Positions 36,117-46,101 of a DNA stretch of 64,000 nucleotides are shown piece by piece (the stretch's first letter is position 1; every line of letters begins with the position of its first letter). Under the pieces are notes generated by a model. The model was not told the origin of the DNA, searched no databases, and was given only the letters and a program-made list of their open reading frames with translations. The translations under genes and the position numbers were made by a program. The stretch is from Terriglobales bacterium. Its GTDB lineage: Bacteria; Acidobacteriota; Terriglobia; Terriglobales; Acidobacteriaceae. The stretch is taken from contig DASRFG010000029.1 of NCBI GenBank assembly GCA_035651655.1, positions 1-64,000 of the forward strand, in the 5' to 3' direction.

Positions 36117-36325
36117 GACAATGTATATCTGAGGAAATTTGGCAGAGCCCTTGACAAGGCCAGCGGAAATGATGCCAAATCCTGTGTTTCAGATAAAGGC
36201 AGAGAGAGCATTCCCGCCAATGGTAGCTAAGAGTTTTCCGCAGCCTCCGCTCTGTTAAGATGTCGGCGACGGGCCCGACTGCAGTGCCGGTACTCAAACG
36301 GCTTCGCGCTAGCGAGGAGATTGAT

Positions 36326-39300
36326 ATGCCTTCCGGTAGAACACTCTTTGGACGCCTTGCGTTTTTCATGGTTGTTGTTTTCTCAGGGCTGACCGTCCTG
36401 GCCCAATCGGACCGAGGAGCACTCGCGGGAAATGTTCTGGATAGTTCCGGAGCGGTGGTTCCGCAGGCAACCGTTGAGGCGAAAGGCGCACAGACCGGCG
36501 CCGTCTACAGAACAGTAACCGGGGCGGCCGGGGCATACAAGATTCCTGGAATGCAATTAGGAAGTTACAACATTACAGTCACCGCCCCCAGCTTCAAGAC
36601 CATGGAGCAGACCGGAGTCGTGATTCAACTCAACAGCACAACCGCATTGGATATTCGCCTGCAACCGGGGGGGACAACGGAGAGCATAACCGTCTCAGCC
36701 GATGCGCCGACAATACAAAAGGAAAGCTCTGATGTGGCCACGGTGGTCAGCACCAAGCAAATTATTCAATTGCCTCTCGCGTTGGGCGGCCAGGGCGTGT
36801 TGCGATCACCCGAGGCTTTCGTGTTTCTTACCCCGGGAACCACAGGAGGCGTCTTTCAGGCGAAGCTGGCAGGCGGCCAGAATTTCGGCAATGAGATTAT
36901 TTTGGACGGAGTTAGCACTGCGCGTGCTGACAGCGGATCCTCTTTTGACCAGACCGCGCCGTCGGTAGAGGCGCTGCAAGAGTTCAAAGTTACCACTTCC
37001 AATGCGTCCTCAGAATTCGGCCGGACCTCGGGTGGCGTCGAGAGCTTTTCAACCAAGTCTGGTACTAACTCTTTCCATGGCACTGCATTCGACATCTTCC
37101 GAAATGAAGTTTTAGACGCGAATAGCTGGTTTAATAACCTGGATCTGGCCCTGCATCCGGAGCCAGATCAGCGAGGACTCTTCCAGCGTCCCACGGACAA
37201 AAAGAACGACTTCGGCGGTAGCTTAGGGGGCCCGGTCTGGATCCCGAAGATTTACGATGGCCGCAACAAGACATTCTTTTTCTTCTCCTGGGAGCAGTAC
37301 CGGCAAACGGCGGGAGCGGTAACGACGAACAACCTGCCCACCGCGGCGCAGCGAAACGGCGACTTCTCAGCTCAGCTGGGCGCCTCCACTGGACAGATCA
37401 ACCCGTGCACATCGCAACCCATCATTGAGGGCCAAATCTTCGATCCTGCTACCAGTCAGATAGTTGGTGGCGTGCCCTGCCGCAGCCCGTTCCCGGGAAA
37501 TAAGATTCCCACCAGCCGCTTCAGCACGGTAGCCAACAATTTGTTGGCCATTTTGCCTCCAACAACCTTCGATTCGCCCGTCAACAATTTTGTTTTCAAA
37601 ACCAGCAATCCGATCCTGGCGACAACCACGACTTTCCGGATTGACCAGAATGTGTCAGACAACAGCAAATTGTTCTTTTCCTACAGCAGCCGGGACAATG
37701 TAAACCGGAACGGCAGCCCTAACATGCCGGACCCCTTCGCTAATGGCGCGCAATTCCAGGACTTCTTCACCCACTACATTCGTTTTGGGTGGGACTACGT
37801 AATCAATCCAAAGCTGCTTAATCACATCACCGTTGGTTATAACCGGGTTAATAGCAATGACAAGTCGGGCGCAGCGCAGCTAGGTGTTGACTGGGACAAG
37901 AAACTTGGGATTGCCAACGCCTCAGGGGAAACATTTCCGCAATTTTCCTTTGATTCGAAGGACAACCTCACAAGTTATGGACAGGCGAATTTTGCTGACG
38001 ATGTGATTAACGGAGTGGTGTTGGCTGACAGTGTCTCCTATCAGGTGGGTCGGCACAGCCTCGCATTTGGAGTTGACTGGCGCACCCAGCAGTTTTCCGT
38101 GATTGATCATTCGCATCAATCTCCATCATTGAGTTTTACGCGTGATCAGACTGCAGCCGTCGCCAATAACAACGGCACCACTGGAAATTCTTTTGCCAGT
38201 CTGTTGCTGGGCCAGGTCCAGCAATATAGTCTCGCCGTCCGCTCGAGCCAGCCTCGCTTCGGATCGTACTATTACGCCGGCTTTATTCAGGATGACTTCA
38301 AGCTGAATAGTCGCTTCGTGCTCAATTTAGGGATGCGTTATAGCGTAGAGACACCACGGCACGAAGCCCATGGCAATACTTCAGTATTTGATCCGAATGC
38401 GCCCAATCCGGGAGCCACGGGCGTGCTCGGCGCGTTAGTCTTTGCCGGAAATGGTCCGGGACGGGTCGGGGGAAGCGGCAACTGGGCCAAAACATGGCAC
38501 AAGGGATTTGCTCCTCGTATCGGTTTTGCTTACTCTCCGGCGATGCTCCACGATAAGACCGTGTTGCGCGGTGGATATGGTATTACTTATGCCCCTCTGA
38601 CCTACGCTGATTTTGGCCAGAGTCTTACCGATGGCTTCACAGCTTCGCCGAATGGCAGTTCCAGCGACGGCTTTTCCCCAGTGATCCAGCTGGACAGTGG
38701 CATTCCAGCATATCCTCCTCCTCCAAACCTTGATCCTGCACAAGAAAATGGAACCAGCGGTGGGGGATTCGGGGGCATCTCTTATGTTGCACCCCACTAC
38801 GGACGTCCAGGCATGGTGCAGAATTGGAGTATTGGGATCCAGCACCAACTTATCCGGGACCTCATTGTGGATGTGAGCTATGTTGGGCAACACTCTACCC
38901 GTCTGCGTTCGTCGCTGGCTCAGATCAACAACCTCAATCCTAGATTCTTTGTTCTAGGTAACCAACTGAACCAGCCCATCAGCAGCCTGGGGATTGCGCC
39001 CCCATTTCCGGAGTTCAATACCCTCTACTCGTCAGGGGACGCGAATCTGGCCCAAGCTTTGCGGCCATTTCCACAATACAAATCCATCAACACGGATTGC
39101 TGCCTGGAAAATGTGGGCCAATCAAGCTACAACGGCTTGCTGGTGAAAGCGGAGCGCCGCTTCAGCGCTGGACTCACACTTTTGGCTTCTTACACCTGGT
39201 CCAAAACGCTGACCGACGCTGACAGCGCGCTGCCCGCGTTCTCTACTTTCTCTGGCGGTGGAAGCGTGCAGAATTCTTACAACCTCCATGGTGAGAAGGC

Positions 39301-39928
39301 GCTCAGCTTCCAGGACATTCCCCATACTTTTGTGCTCAGTTATCTTTACGAATTACCGGTCGGTCCGCACAAGAGATTCCTATCTCACGGTGGAGCTGCG
39401 GGTAGGATATTGGGTGGCTGGGAGGTGGGTGCGGTCCACCGTTATCAGAGCGGATCACCGGTGTCCTTCGGTTGTGCAACTGGCGTACCCGGTTTCGACG
39501 GTTGTATCCGTTTCAACCGAGTGCCTGGTCAACCACTCACGAATCCGGTACCACAGACCGGCGATCCCAGAACATGGAACGTTTTTAATGGTGACCCGAA
39601 CGTTATCAACGCTACGGGAACGAGCGGTGCGTTTTCCAATCCTAACTTCCTGGTATCAACGACGAATGCGCCCTACAGTTTCGGAAATATACCGCGCACC
39701 ACGGGTGAATATCGAACGTCGGCTTTCTTGAACGAAGATATCTCCATCTTGAAGAACATCTCTATCGTGGAGGGGCAAGACCTGGTGTTCAAGGCAGAGC
39801 TGCTGAATGCCTTTAATAGACATATTTTCAGTACTCCTGACACTGGTCCGACCGATGGTTCTTTTGGGGCGATATTCGGTACTTCCAACCCCAGGCAGGT
39901 GCAGTTCACGCTGCGATACCAATTCTGA
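36326..39928 (+). CDS. TonB-dependent outer-membrane receptor, Oar-like, with N-terminal CnaB-like domain
   Basis: A 1200-aa receptor. Signal peptide at about 1-28. A carboxypeptidase-regulatory-like (CnaB-type) domain follows (DRGALAGNVLDSSGAVVPQA…, to about residue 115), then a plug domain (about 125-240, ending in NEIILDGVSTARAD and SSEFGRTSGGVES), then a large barrel ending FTLRYQF with the terminal Phe needed for insertion. This is the Oar/CarboxypepD_reg-TonB group, the main acidobacterial TonB receptor type. ATG 36326 (SD GAGGAG) is preferred over 36260. It begins the + module and is followed by a strong hairpin and then two TPR and two ASPIC genes. Ligand unknown; proximity to GH30/GH16 suggests oligosaccharides. 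Confidence 0.92.
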   Translation: MPSGRTLFGRLAFFMVVVFSGLTVLAQSDRGALAGNVLDSSGAVVPQATVEAKGAQTGAVYRTVTGAAGAYKIPGMQLGSYNITVTAPSFKTMEQTGVVIQLNSTTALDIRLQPGGTTESITVSADAPTIQKESSDVATVVSTKQIIQLPLALGGQGVLRSPEAFVFLTPGTTGGVFQAKLAGGQNFGNEIILDGVSTARADSGSSFDQTAPSVEALQEFKVTTSNASSEFGRTSGGVESFSTKSGTNSFHGTAFDIFRNEVLDANSWFNNLDLALHPEPDQRGLFQRPTDKKNDFGGSLGGPVWIPKIYDGRNKTFFFFSWEQYRQTAGAVTTNNLPTAAQRNGDFSAQLGASTGQINPCTSQPIIEGQIFDPATSQIVGGVPCRSPFPGNKIPTSRFSTVANNLLAILPPTTFDSPVNNFVFKTSNPILATTTTFRIDQNVSDNSKLFFSYSSRDNVNRNGSPNMPDPFANGAQFQDFFTHYIRFGWDYVINPKLLNHITVGYNRVNSNDKSGAAQLGVDWDKKLGIANASGETFPQFSFDSKDNLTSYGQANFADDVINGVVLADSVSYQVGRHSLAFGVDWRTQQFSVIDHSHQSPSLSFTRDQTAAVANNNGTTGNSFASLLLGQVQQYSLAVRSSQPRFGSYYYAGFIQDDFKLNSRFVLNLGMRYSVETPRHEAHGNTSVFDPNAPNPGATGVLGALVFAGNGPGRVGGSGNWAKTWHKGFAPRIGFAYSPAMLHDKTVLRGGYGITYAPLTYADFGQSLTDGFTASPNGSSSDGFSPVIQLDSGIPAYPPPPNLDPAQENGTSGGGFGGISYVAPHYGRPGMVQNWSIGIQHQLIRDLIVDVSYVGQHSTRLRSSLAQINNLNPRFFVLGNQLNQPISSLGIAPPFPEFNTLYSSGDANLAQALRPFPQYKSINTDCCLENVGQSSYNGLLVKAERRFSAGLTLLASYTWSKTLTDADSALPAFSTFSGGGSVQNSYNLHGEKALSFQDIPHTFVLSYLYELPVGPHKRFLSHGGAAGRILGGWEVGAVHRYQSGSPVSFGCATGVPGFDGCIRFNRVPGQPLTNPVPQTGDPRTWNVFNGDPNVINATGTSGAFSNPNFLVSTTNAPYSFGNIPRTTGEYRTSAFLNEDISILKNISIVEGQDLVFKAELLNAFNRHIFSTPDTGPTDGSFGAIFGTSNPRQVQFTLRYQF

Positions 39929-39935
39929 GACCAGC

Positions 39936-39964
39936 GACTATGCACCCCTAAAGGGTGCATAGTC
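39936..39964 (+). terminator. Perfect 12-bp hairpin after the first receptor gene
   Basis: GACTATGCACCC (39936-39947) pairs perfectly with GGGTGCATAGTC (39953-39964) around CTAAA, eight bases after the receptor stop. There is no T-run behind it, so it may be a partial terminator, a 3'-end stabiliser, or an RNase processing point that sets receptor mRNA above that of the downstream TPR genes. Confidence 0.6.
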
Positions 39965-40119
39965 TGCAAGGTCCTTCGTATTTGAGTCCGCGACCCGCGC
40001 GGACCGATAATCCCTTCCGCGGCGATCGTAGTCCCTTTGGCCCTCTTATCGCGGCCGCGCGAGTGCTCATGATCGCCGGAATCATTTATCCTGTCTGGCA
40101 AGGAGGGCGGAGTTCGCGC

Positions 40120-41355
40120 TTGAATAACCGAAAATCAGCAGCTAACCGCAGACCTCTTCCGCGCCTGGTGGGGCTCGTGACGCTCATCTCGCTTACCCTG
40201 AGCATCAGTACCTTGGGCCAGGAGTCCGCGGTGGACAGCAAGTTTCGCGACGGTACTGAGGCGATGCGTAGCGGCTCCCTCGACCAAGCTGCGGAAGCTT
40301 TCTCGGCGGTCATTCATGCCTCGCCACGATTCGCCGAGGCGTATCTAAATTTAGGCCTGGTACGTGAACAACAAGGCAAATATGAGGACGCAATCAGGGC
40401 GCTGCAGCAGGCGTTAAGGCTCAAACCTGCGTTGCGGGGTGCGAACCTTTTTCTGGGACTCGCCAATTACCGCCTCAACCATTATCCGGCCGCGATTGCT
40501 GCTCTGCGACGCGAGACCAAACAAAGCCCATCCGATGCAAAAGCCTGGATGTGGCTGGGAGTGGTTGGACTGGACGCTGGCCACGGGGACGAAGCGGCAG
40601 CTGCCCTTGACAAAGCGAGCAAGCTCGCTCCCCAAGATGTGGACATCCTTTACCATCGCGGACGAGCGCACATGCTGATTTCGAAGGAAGCGTATCAGCA
40701 AATGTTCAAGGCCGACCCCAACTCCTGGCGTGTGCATCTGGTGCTGGCACAAGCCAATGCCGAGGCAGATCGGGATGCGGACGCCATCGCCGAGTACCTG
40801 GCGGCGATCAAGCTTGCCCCGCAAGAACCAGGACTGCACGAGAGCCTGGGCAGCGAATATTGGAAGGTGAGCAAGTTCGACGATGCGCAGAATGCCTACC
40901 AGGAAGAGTTGCGGATAGATCCCAACAGCACTCTGGCTCTTTACAAGTTGGGGGTCCTGAAAGTATTGGGGTCGCAAGCCAGCGAAGGCAAGCGTCTTCT
41001 CGAGGAAACCTTACGGCGAGACCCCGCGGCCAGCAACGCTTATTATTATCTGGGTCGAGCAGAGTTGCAGCTCAACAATCGTGAAGCCGCCCTTGCTGAT
41101 TTCGAAAAAGTCGTGAAGATGCCGGTAGGAGACGAAGTCATTCGCCAAGCTTATTATCAAATGGCCCTACTGTATCGGCAAATGCGTCGTAACGATGAGG
41201 CGGGAAAAGCGCTCGCAACATTTCAGAAGCTCAAACAAGAAGCGGACCTGCATCAACAACAGATTTTGGAACGCAAGCGACAGAGGCTGAATCCCAGCCT
41301 CGAGGACTTGCCGAGTCCAGCTAAGAACGAGCAGGCCGCCGATCCGAGGAACTAG
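40120..41355 (+). CDS. Exported TPR-repeat protein (first of pair)
   Basis: A 411-aa protein made almost wholly of TPR helices (about residues 45-385), for example AEAYLNLGLVREQQGKYEDAIRALQ and AYYYLGRAELQLNNREAALADF. A basic start plus hydrophobic stretch (about residues 18-32, ending LGQE) indicates export. The start is uncertain: TTG 40120 follows an AGGAGGG sequence and gives the best signal peptide; ATG 40069 and a GTG at 39955 (inside the hairpin) are less likely. The next TPR gene starts on the base after this stop codon. TPR scaffolds bind peptides or proteins; partner unknown, but the fixed company of receptor and ASPIC genes suggests a periplasmic adaptor. Confidence 0.78.
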   Translation: MNNRKSAANRRPLPRLVGLVTLISLTLSISTLGQESAVDSKFRDGTEAMRSGSLDQAAEAFSAVIHASPRFAEAYLNLGLVREQQGKYEDAIRALQQALRLKPALRGANLFLGLANYRLNHYPAAIAALRRETKQSPSDAKAWMWLGVVGLDAGHGDEAAAALDKASKLAPQDVDILYHRGRAHMLISKEAYQQMFKADPNSWRVHLVLAQANAEADRDADAIAEYLAAIKLAPQEPGLHESLGSEYWKVSKFDDAQNAYQEELRIDPNSTLALYKLGVLKVLGSQASEGKRLLEETLRRDPAASNAYYYLGRAELQLNNREAALADFEKVVKMPVGDEVIRQAYYQMALLYRQMRRNDEAGKALATFQKLKQEADLHQQQILERKRQRLNPSLEDLPSPAKNEQAADPRN

Positions 41356-42429
41356 ATGAGCTTTCTGCCTCGCTGGCGGGAAATGAATCAGCGCCAGAGC
41401 TTGAGATCGTGGATCCCGTGGGCCATTTTCACTGTGGCCTTTTTGGTGGTCAACTGTGTCGCCCAGGAGAGCGTGACTTTCAGCCAGGCGGAGGAGATGT
41501 TCCAGCAGCGGCGTTATAGTGAGGCTGCGGCGGCATTCGAGCGGATCGAGAGAACCTCTCCGGGAAACTCAGATGCCCTGTTGTTCCTCGCTAAGTCGTT
41601 CATCAATTTGGGACGCTTCGCTGAGGCAGGGACAGCGCTTGATTCCTATTGCGCAAAACACCCCCAATCGGACGATGCCCTCTACCTGCTTGCTTACGTG
41701 AGATTTCGCGAAAATAAACCTGCGGAATCCCTGCGATTCTTCACCCAAGCTGCCAGACTTAAGCCCCCCGTGGCGGATGATTTCAAAATCATCGGTCTGG
41801 ATTACGCTTTGCTGGACGACAACCAGAGTGCGGCTCGGTATCTGAAGCGCGCCGTAGCCATGCAGCCAAACAATGTGGAGGCACGATATTACCTGGGCCG
41901 CGCTTTATATCTGGAAAATCAGTTCGACGAGTGCATTTCAGTCTTCGAAGAGGTCCTTAGGCAGGATCCTACGTCGGTAAAGGCACAGGACAATTTGGGC
42001 CTGGCCTGGGAAGGTAAGAATCAGCCTGATAAGGGAATGGCCAGCTATCGCAAAGCCATAGACATGGACAAAAAATCTCTCAAACGCTCAGAGCAGCCAT
42101 ATCTGAATCTTGGCGCGCTGCTCACCAAATCAGGCAAGCCCGACGAGGCAATCCCTTTTCTCCAGGAGGCAAAACAGATCCGCCCGGAATCGGCCAAGGT
42201 GCGTTACGAACTTGGCAACGCTTACATGGCTGTTGCAAAAGTGCAGGATGCTAAGCGGGAGTTGGAAGAATCTGAGCGCCTCGATCCCAAGGACACCGCC
42301 ACGCACTATCTACTAGGACGTTTGTACCGTCGCATGGGTCAAACGGACAGCGCTGCACGCGAGCTAAGGCTTACAGAAGAACTGCTTGATGCCAAGCGCA
42401 AGTCAACCCAGACGACTGAGGCACGGTGA
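41356..42429 (+). CDS. Exported TPR-repeat protein (second of pair)
   Basis: A 357-aa protein with a signal-like hydrophobic segment (about residues 18-35, ending CVAQ) and about eight TPR units (VTFSQAEEMFQQRRYSEAAAAF …, ARYYLGRALYLENQFDECISVF …, THYLLGRLYRRMGQTDSAARE). It starts on the base after the previous stop and ends 3 bases before the ASPIC gene, so all are translated from one transcript. It is shorter than but similar in organisation to its upstream neighbour. Function inferred as a scaffold. Confidence 0.82.
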   Translation: MSFLPRWREMNQRQSLRSWIPWAIFTVAFLVVNCVAQESVTFSQAEEMFQQRRYSEAAAAFERIERTSPGNSDALLFLAKSFINLGRFAEAGTALDSYCAKHPQSDDALYLLAYVRFRENKPAESLRFFTQAARLKPPVADDFKIIGLDYALLDDNQSAARYLKRAVAMQPNNVEARYYLGRALYLENQFDECISVFEEVLRQDPTSVKAQDNLGLAWEGKNQPDKGMASYRKAIDMDKKSLKRSEQPYLNLGALLTKSGKPDEAIPFLQEAKQIRPESAKVRYELGNAYMAVAKVQDAKRELEESERLDPKDTATHYLLGRLYRRMGQTDSAARELRLTEELLDAKRKSTQTTEAR

Positions 42430-42432
42430 TGG

Positions 42433-44169
42433 ATGCATGATGGGAGCAAAAGCAGACTCCTTTTCTGCCTATTGCTGTTTTTGGAGAGTTCTTCCGCCTT
42501 GCCGACCAGCCCGGAATTGCAGGCCATGTCCGCGAAGCACGCGGGCAATTTTGTTGATGTTACCGCGAACGTTGGCATTCATTTCAAACACATAGCCTCA
42601 CATACCTCAAAAAAATACCTGCCGGAAACCATGGGGGCAGGTGTTGCACTGTTCGACTATGACAACGATGGCCGGCTGGATATATTTCTTGTGAATGGCG
42701 CCCCGATCAGCGATCCCACCCCGAAGGGAACCATTCCTCAGAAAACGGGCCCGCAGTATTGGAATTGCCTGTATCACCAGAAAGAAGATGGCACTTTTGA
42801 GGACGTCACAGAAAAAGCCGGGCTGCAGGGTTCGGGCTACGGGATGGGCGTGGCAGTGGGAGATTACGACAACGATGGCTATGAAGATCTATACGTAACT
42901 GCCTATGGCGGCAACAGGCTTTATCACAACAATGGTAATGGCAGTTTCACTGACGTGACCCAGCAGGCGGCGGTTGGCGGCGATGGCTGGTCCACCAGTG
43001 CAGCGTGGGTGGACCTGAACGGTGACGGCCTGCTGGACCTGGTTGTGTTGCGATATCTGCGGTGGGACTTTGGCGACGTCTGGTGTGGGGAGCACAAGCC
43101 GGGTCATCGGGAGTATTGCCATCCCGACGTGTTCCCTCCTATTGCGTCTCTGGTTTATCACAATGATGGCAATGGGCATTTTACTGAGGTGTCGCAGAAG
43201 ATTGGGTTTTCCAAGCCGGGCAAGGGTTTAGGCATCGCCGTCGCGGACTACGATCGGGACGGACATGTTGACGTTTTCGTGGCTAACGATTCGACTTTCG
43301 AATTTCTTTATCACAATAAAGGAGACGGGACGTTTGAGGAGCAGGCATTGATGTCGGGGGTTGCTGCGGACGGTGAGGGTCGTGCCTATGCGGGCATGGG
43401 AGTGGACTTCGCGGATTACAACAATGACGGGCTGCCTGATTTGGTAGTGGATGACCTTGCCAATCAGATGTACGCGTTGTACCAGAACAGCGGAGACGGC
43501 ACCTTCGCTTACATGACTTATAGTTCGGGTGTGAGCGGGATGACAATGCTGCATTCGGGTTGGGGTCTCCGCTTCATGGACTATGACAATGATGGCTGGA
43601 AGGACCTGCTGGTGGCGCAGGGCCATGACCTGGATACCATCGAGTTGAACTTTCCTCATCTGCGGTATCGTGAGCCGATGCTTCTTGCCAGAAACACAGG
43701 TCATGGCTTCGTGGATGTCTCAGCAGATTCCGGCAGCGTGTTTCATCAAGCCTGGGCGGGGCGCGGCCTAGCTGTTGGAGACATTGATAATGACGGCCGG
43801 CTGGATGCGGTGGTAACAACCAACGATGGGCCAGCTTATGTCTTGCACAACGAGACCAAGACACAGAACAACTGGTTGATGCTGAAATTGGTTGGGCATA
43901 AGAGTAATCGCGACGCGATTGGCGCCGAGGTGAAGGTGTTGACCGCAACCGGAGCACAATACTCGACGGTCACAACCGCGAGCAGCTATCTATCTTCTGG
44001 CGATAAGCGCGCACATTTCGGCCTCGGGGCCGCGCCCATGGTCCAAACACTGGAGATTCACTGGCCGAGCGGCATTGTGCAAACCTTGAAGGATGTCCAT
44101 GTAAATCAAATCCTACAGGTGGATGAGCCTGCCGCAACTGTCGGAAAGACAGCCGGAGGTTCTCGATGA
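42433..44169 (+). CDS. Exported FG-GAP/VCBS calcium-propeller protein with ASPIC/UnbV domain (CRTAC1-like), copy 1
   Basis: A 578-aa CRTAC1-like protein. After a signal peptide (about 8-24) come seven calcium-loop motifs of the form D-x-[DN]-x-DG (DYDNDGRLD, DYDNDGYED, DLNGDGLLD, DYDRDGHVD, DYNNDGLPD, DYDNDGWKD, DIDNDGRLD), as expected for a seven-bladed integrin-like beta-propeller. The C-terminal 110 residues form the ASPIC/UnbV domain (NNWLMLKLVGHKSNRDAIGA … LEIHWPSGIVQ). Family function is unknown; the domain occurs in UnbV and cartilage acidic protein. Translationally linked to the TPR gene (3 bases) and to a second ASPIC gene. Confidence 0.9.
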   Translation: MHDGSKSRLLFCLLLFLESSSALPTSPELQAMSAKHAGNFVDVTANVGIHFKHIASHTSKKYLPETMGAGVALFDYDNDGRLDIFLVNGAPISDPTPKGTIPQKTGPQYWNCLYHQKEDGTFEDVTEKAGLQGSGYGMGVAVGDYDNDGYEDLYVTAYGGNRLYHNNGNGSFTDVTQQAAVGGDGWSTSAAWVDLNGDGLLDLVVLRYLRWDFGDVWCGEHKPGHREYCHPDVFPPIASLVYHNDGNGHFTEVSQKIGFSKPGKGLGIAVADYDRDGHVDVFVANDSTFEFLYHNKGDGTFEEQALMSGVAADGEGRAYAGMGVDFADYNNDGLPDLVVDDLANQMYALYQNSGDGTFAYMTYSSGVSGMTMLHSGWGLRFMDYDNDGWKDLLVAQGHDLDTIELNFPHLRYREPMLLARNTGHGFVDVSADSGSVFHQAWAGRGLAVGDIDNDGRLDAVVTTNDGPAYVLHNETKTQNNWLMLKLVGHKSNRDAIGAEVKVLTATGAQYSTVTTASSYLSSGDKRAHFGLGAAPMVQTLEIHWPSGIVQTLKDVHVNQILQVDEPAATVGKTAGGSR

Positions 44170-44179
44170 CGCACCCAAT

Positions 44180-46048
44180 ATGACGCCAGCAAAAGCTATT
44201 TCGGGCCCATCGGTCATTTGGTTGGTCCTTGGATTTGAAGTTCACACTGTGGGCATCCTGTTGCTGGCGAGCCTTATTTCAGCAAGGCCGGCCAGGGCAC
44301 AGGAGCCGCCCATAGGGAAACCTGTGCAGGCCGCGCCTTCCACTGGGGTAACGACGCGTGGCGTGTACGCGCCGGTTAAAGACGCGCAGTCCCGGCCCAT
44401 CACAGCGGGTGGATTCGTTAGCGGCGCTCCCGTCGTTTTTGCCGACATCACTAAACAATCCGGTCTCGACAAATTCCACCACCATTCTGGAACCCGGGAA
44501 AAATCCACCATCATTGAGACACCAGGTTCAGGAGTGGCACTACTCGACTACGATAACGACGGCTGGCTCGACATCTACCTGTTAAACGGTTCCACACTCA
44601 ACGCACTGAAGGGAAAAGAGCCCGCGCCTCGTGCGATGCTCCTGCACAACAATCACGACGGCACCTTCAGCGATGTCACAGAAAAAGCGGGTGTAGCAAA
44701 CGAGCGCTGGGGTTTCGGGGTGGCGGTGGGAGATTACGACAATGATGGCTGGCCTGACATGTACGTCGCCAACTACGGCAAGAATCGCCTTTACCATAAT
44801 AACCACGACGGCACTTTCACCGATGTGGCGGAAAAAGCCGGCGTCACTGTTGGTGGTTGGTCTGCCGGTCCAACCTGGGGCGACTATGACCACGACGGCC
44901 GGTTAGATCTGTTCGTTGCGGGATATGTGAAGTTTGATCCGGAGCGCTTACCGGGACCCGCCACCGGCCTGCCCGCTAGTTTCTGTCAGTTTCGCGGCGT
45001 CAGGGTAATGTGCGGCCCGCGAGGCCTGACCGGGGAAGGTGACCATCTATTCCACAACAATGGCGATGGGACTTTTACCGATGTCAGTGTGAAAGCCGGG
45101 GTCTCCGATCCCAAGGGCTACTACGGTTTTGCTTCGGTGTTTGTAGATGTGGACGATGATGGATGGGTGGACTTGGCGGTCGCCAATGATTCTGTGCCCA
45201 ACTACCTCTACCACAATCGCCATGACGGTACCTTTGAAGATGTGAGTTACATGTCCGGATTCGCGCTTAGCGGAGATGGGCGCGAGCAGGCTTCCATGGG
45301 CATCGCTGTCGGAGACTACGACCGCGACGGAAAAGTGGACCTTTACGTCACATCATTTTCGGACGATTACAACACACTTTATAAAAATGAAGGCGATGGC
45401 AATTTCTCAGATACCAGCTTCCAAGCAGGTTTAGGAACGCCCACCATACCCTTTCTTGCATGGGGAACAGGCTTCCTTGATTTCGATAACGACGGGCTGC
45501 TCGATATTTTTGTAGCCAATGGTCACGTGTATCCGGGAGTGGACCAGCAGGATTGGGGTACTACGTGGGCGCAACGCCCTCAACTTTTCCGTAATCTGAA
45601 CGGAACGAGGTTCCAGGAAGTTCCTCCGGCCACAGGAAGTGGCTTGGCCGACGTGATCGCAGCCCGAGGCGCAGCCTTCGGAGATCTTTTCAATGATGGC
45701 CATATTGATGTGGTGCTCAACAATATAGATTCGGCGCCCACATTACTTCGCAATGTGGTCAACAATCATAACCATTGGCTAGCGGTGAAGTTGATCGGGG
45801 GGAGCAAGAGTCCGCGAGATGCCATCGGGGCGAAAGTCTCTGTTACTGCCGGCGGAGTCACCCAGCGCGGCGACGTCTTCAGCGGAGGAAGCTACGGATC
45901 GAGTTCCGACCAACGTCTTCACTTCGGCCTTGGCGCTCTAACTAAGCTCGACAAGCTTGAAATCCACTGGCCGAGCGGGAGGAAGCAGGTAATTTCAGTT
46001 CCCGAGGTCGATCGTATTGTCACCGTAACAGAGCCGAACACGGAGTAG
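44180..46048 (+). CDS. Exported FG-GAP/VCBS calcium-propeller protein with ASPIC/UnbV domain, copy 2
   Basis: A 622-aa paralogue of the preceding gene. It has a signal-like hydrophobic stretch (about residues 12-34, ending ARAQE), seven loops (DYDNDGWLD, DYDNDGWPD, DYDHDGRLD, DVDDDGWVD, DYDRDGKVD, DFDNDGLLD, DLFNDGHID) and a C-terminal ASPIC domain (NHWLAVKLIGGSKSPRDAIGA … LEIHWPSGRKQV). ATG 44180 is 10 bases after the previous stop; a GTG at 44123 would overlap that gene. The duplicate suggests a hetero-oligomer or two ligand specificities. Last gene of the + module. Confidence 0.88.
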   Translation: MTPAKAISGPSVIWLVLGFEVHTVGILLLASLISARPARAQEPPIGKPVQAAPSTGVTTRGVYAPVKDAQSRPITAGGFVSGAPVVFADITKQSGLDKFHHHSGTREKSTIIETPGSGVALLDYDNDGWLDIYLLNGSTLNALKGKEPAPRAMLLHNNHDGTFSDVTEKAGVANERWGFGVAVGDYDNDGWPDMYVANYGKNRLYHNNHDGTFTDVAEKAGVTVGGWSAGPTWGDYDHDGRLDLFVAGYVKFDPERLPGPATGLPASFCQFRGVRVMCGPRGLTGEGDHLFHNNGDGTFTDVSVKAGVSDPKGYYGFASVFVDVDDDGWVDLAVANDSVPNYLYHNRHDGTFEDVSYMSGFALSGDGREQASMGIAVGDYDRDGKVDLYVTSFSDDYNTLYKNEGDGNFSDTSFQAGLGTPTIPFLAWGTGFLDFDNDGLLDIFVANGHVYPGVDQQDWGTTWAQRPQLFRNLNGTRFQEVPPATGSGLADVIAARGAAFGDLFNDGHIDVVLNNIDSAPTLLRNVVNNHNHWLAVKLIGGSKSPRDAIGAKVSVTAGGVTQRGDVFSGGSYGSSSDQRLHFGLGALTKLDKLEIHWPSGRKQVISVPEVDRIVTVTEPNTE

Positions 46049-46101
46049 GACTTGGTTTAACCCTTTTGCAGCAAGCTGGACGGACTCGGTAAACTGCTCC
46101 A

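Noticed and set aside
36023-36220. Minus-strand 65-codon frame with a hydrophobic tail
   Set aside because: The hydrophobic part is at the C-terminal end with no SD at its start, and it overlaps the GH30 3' end and a probable regulatory gap.
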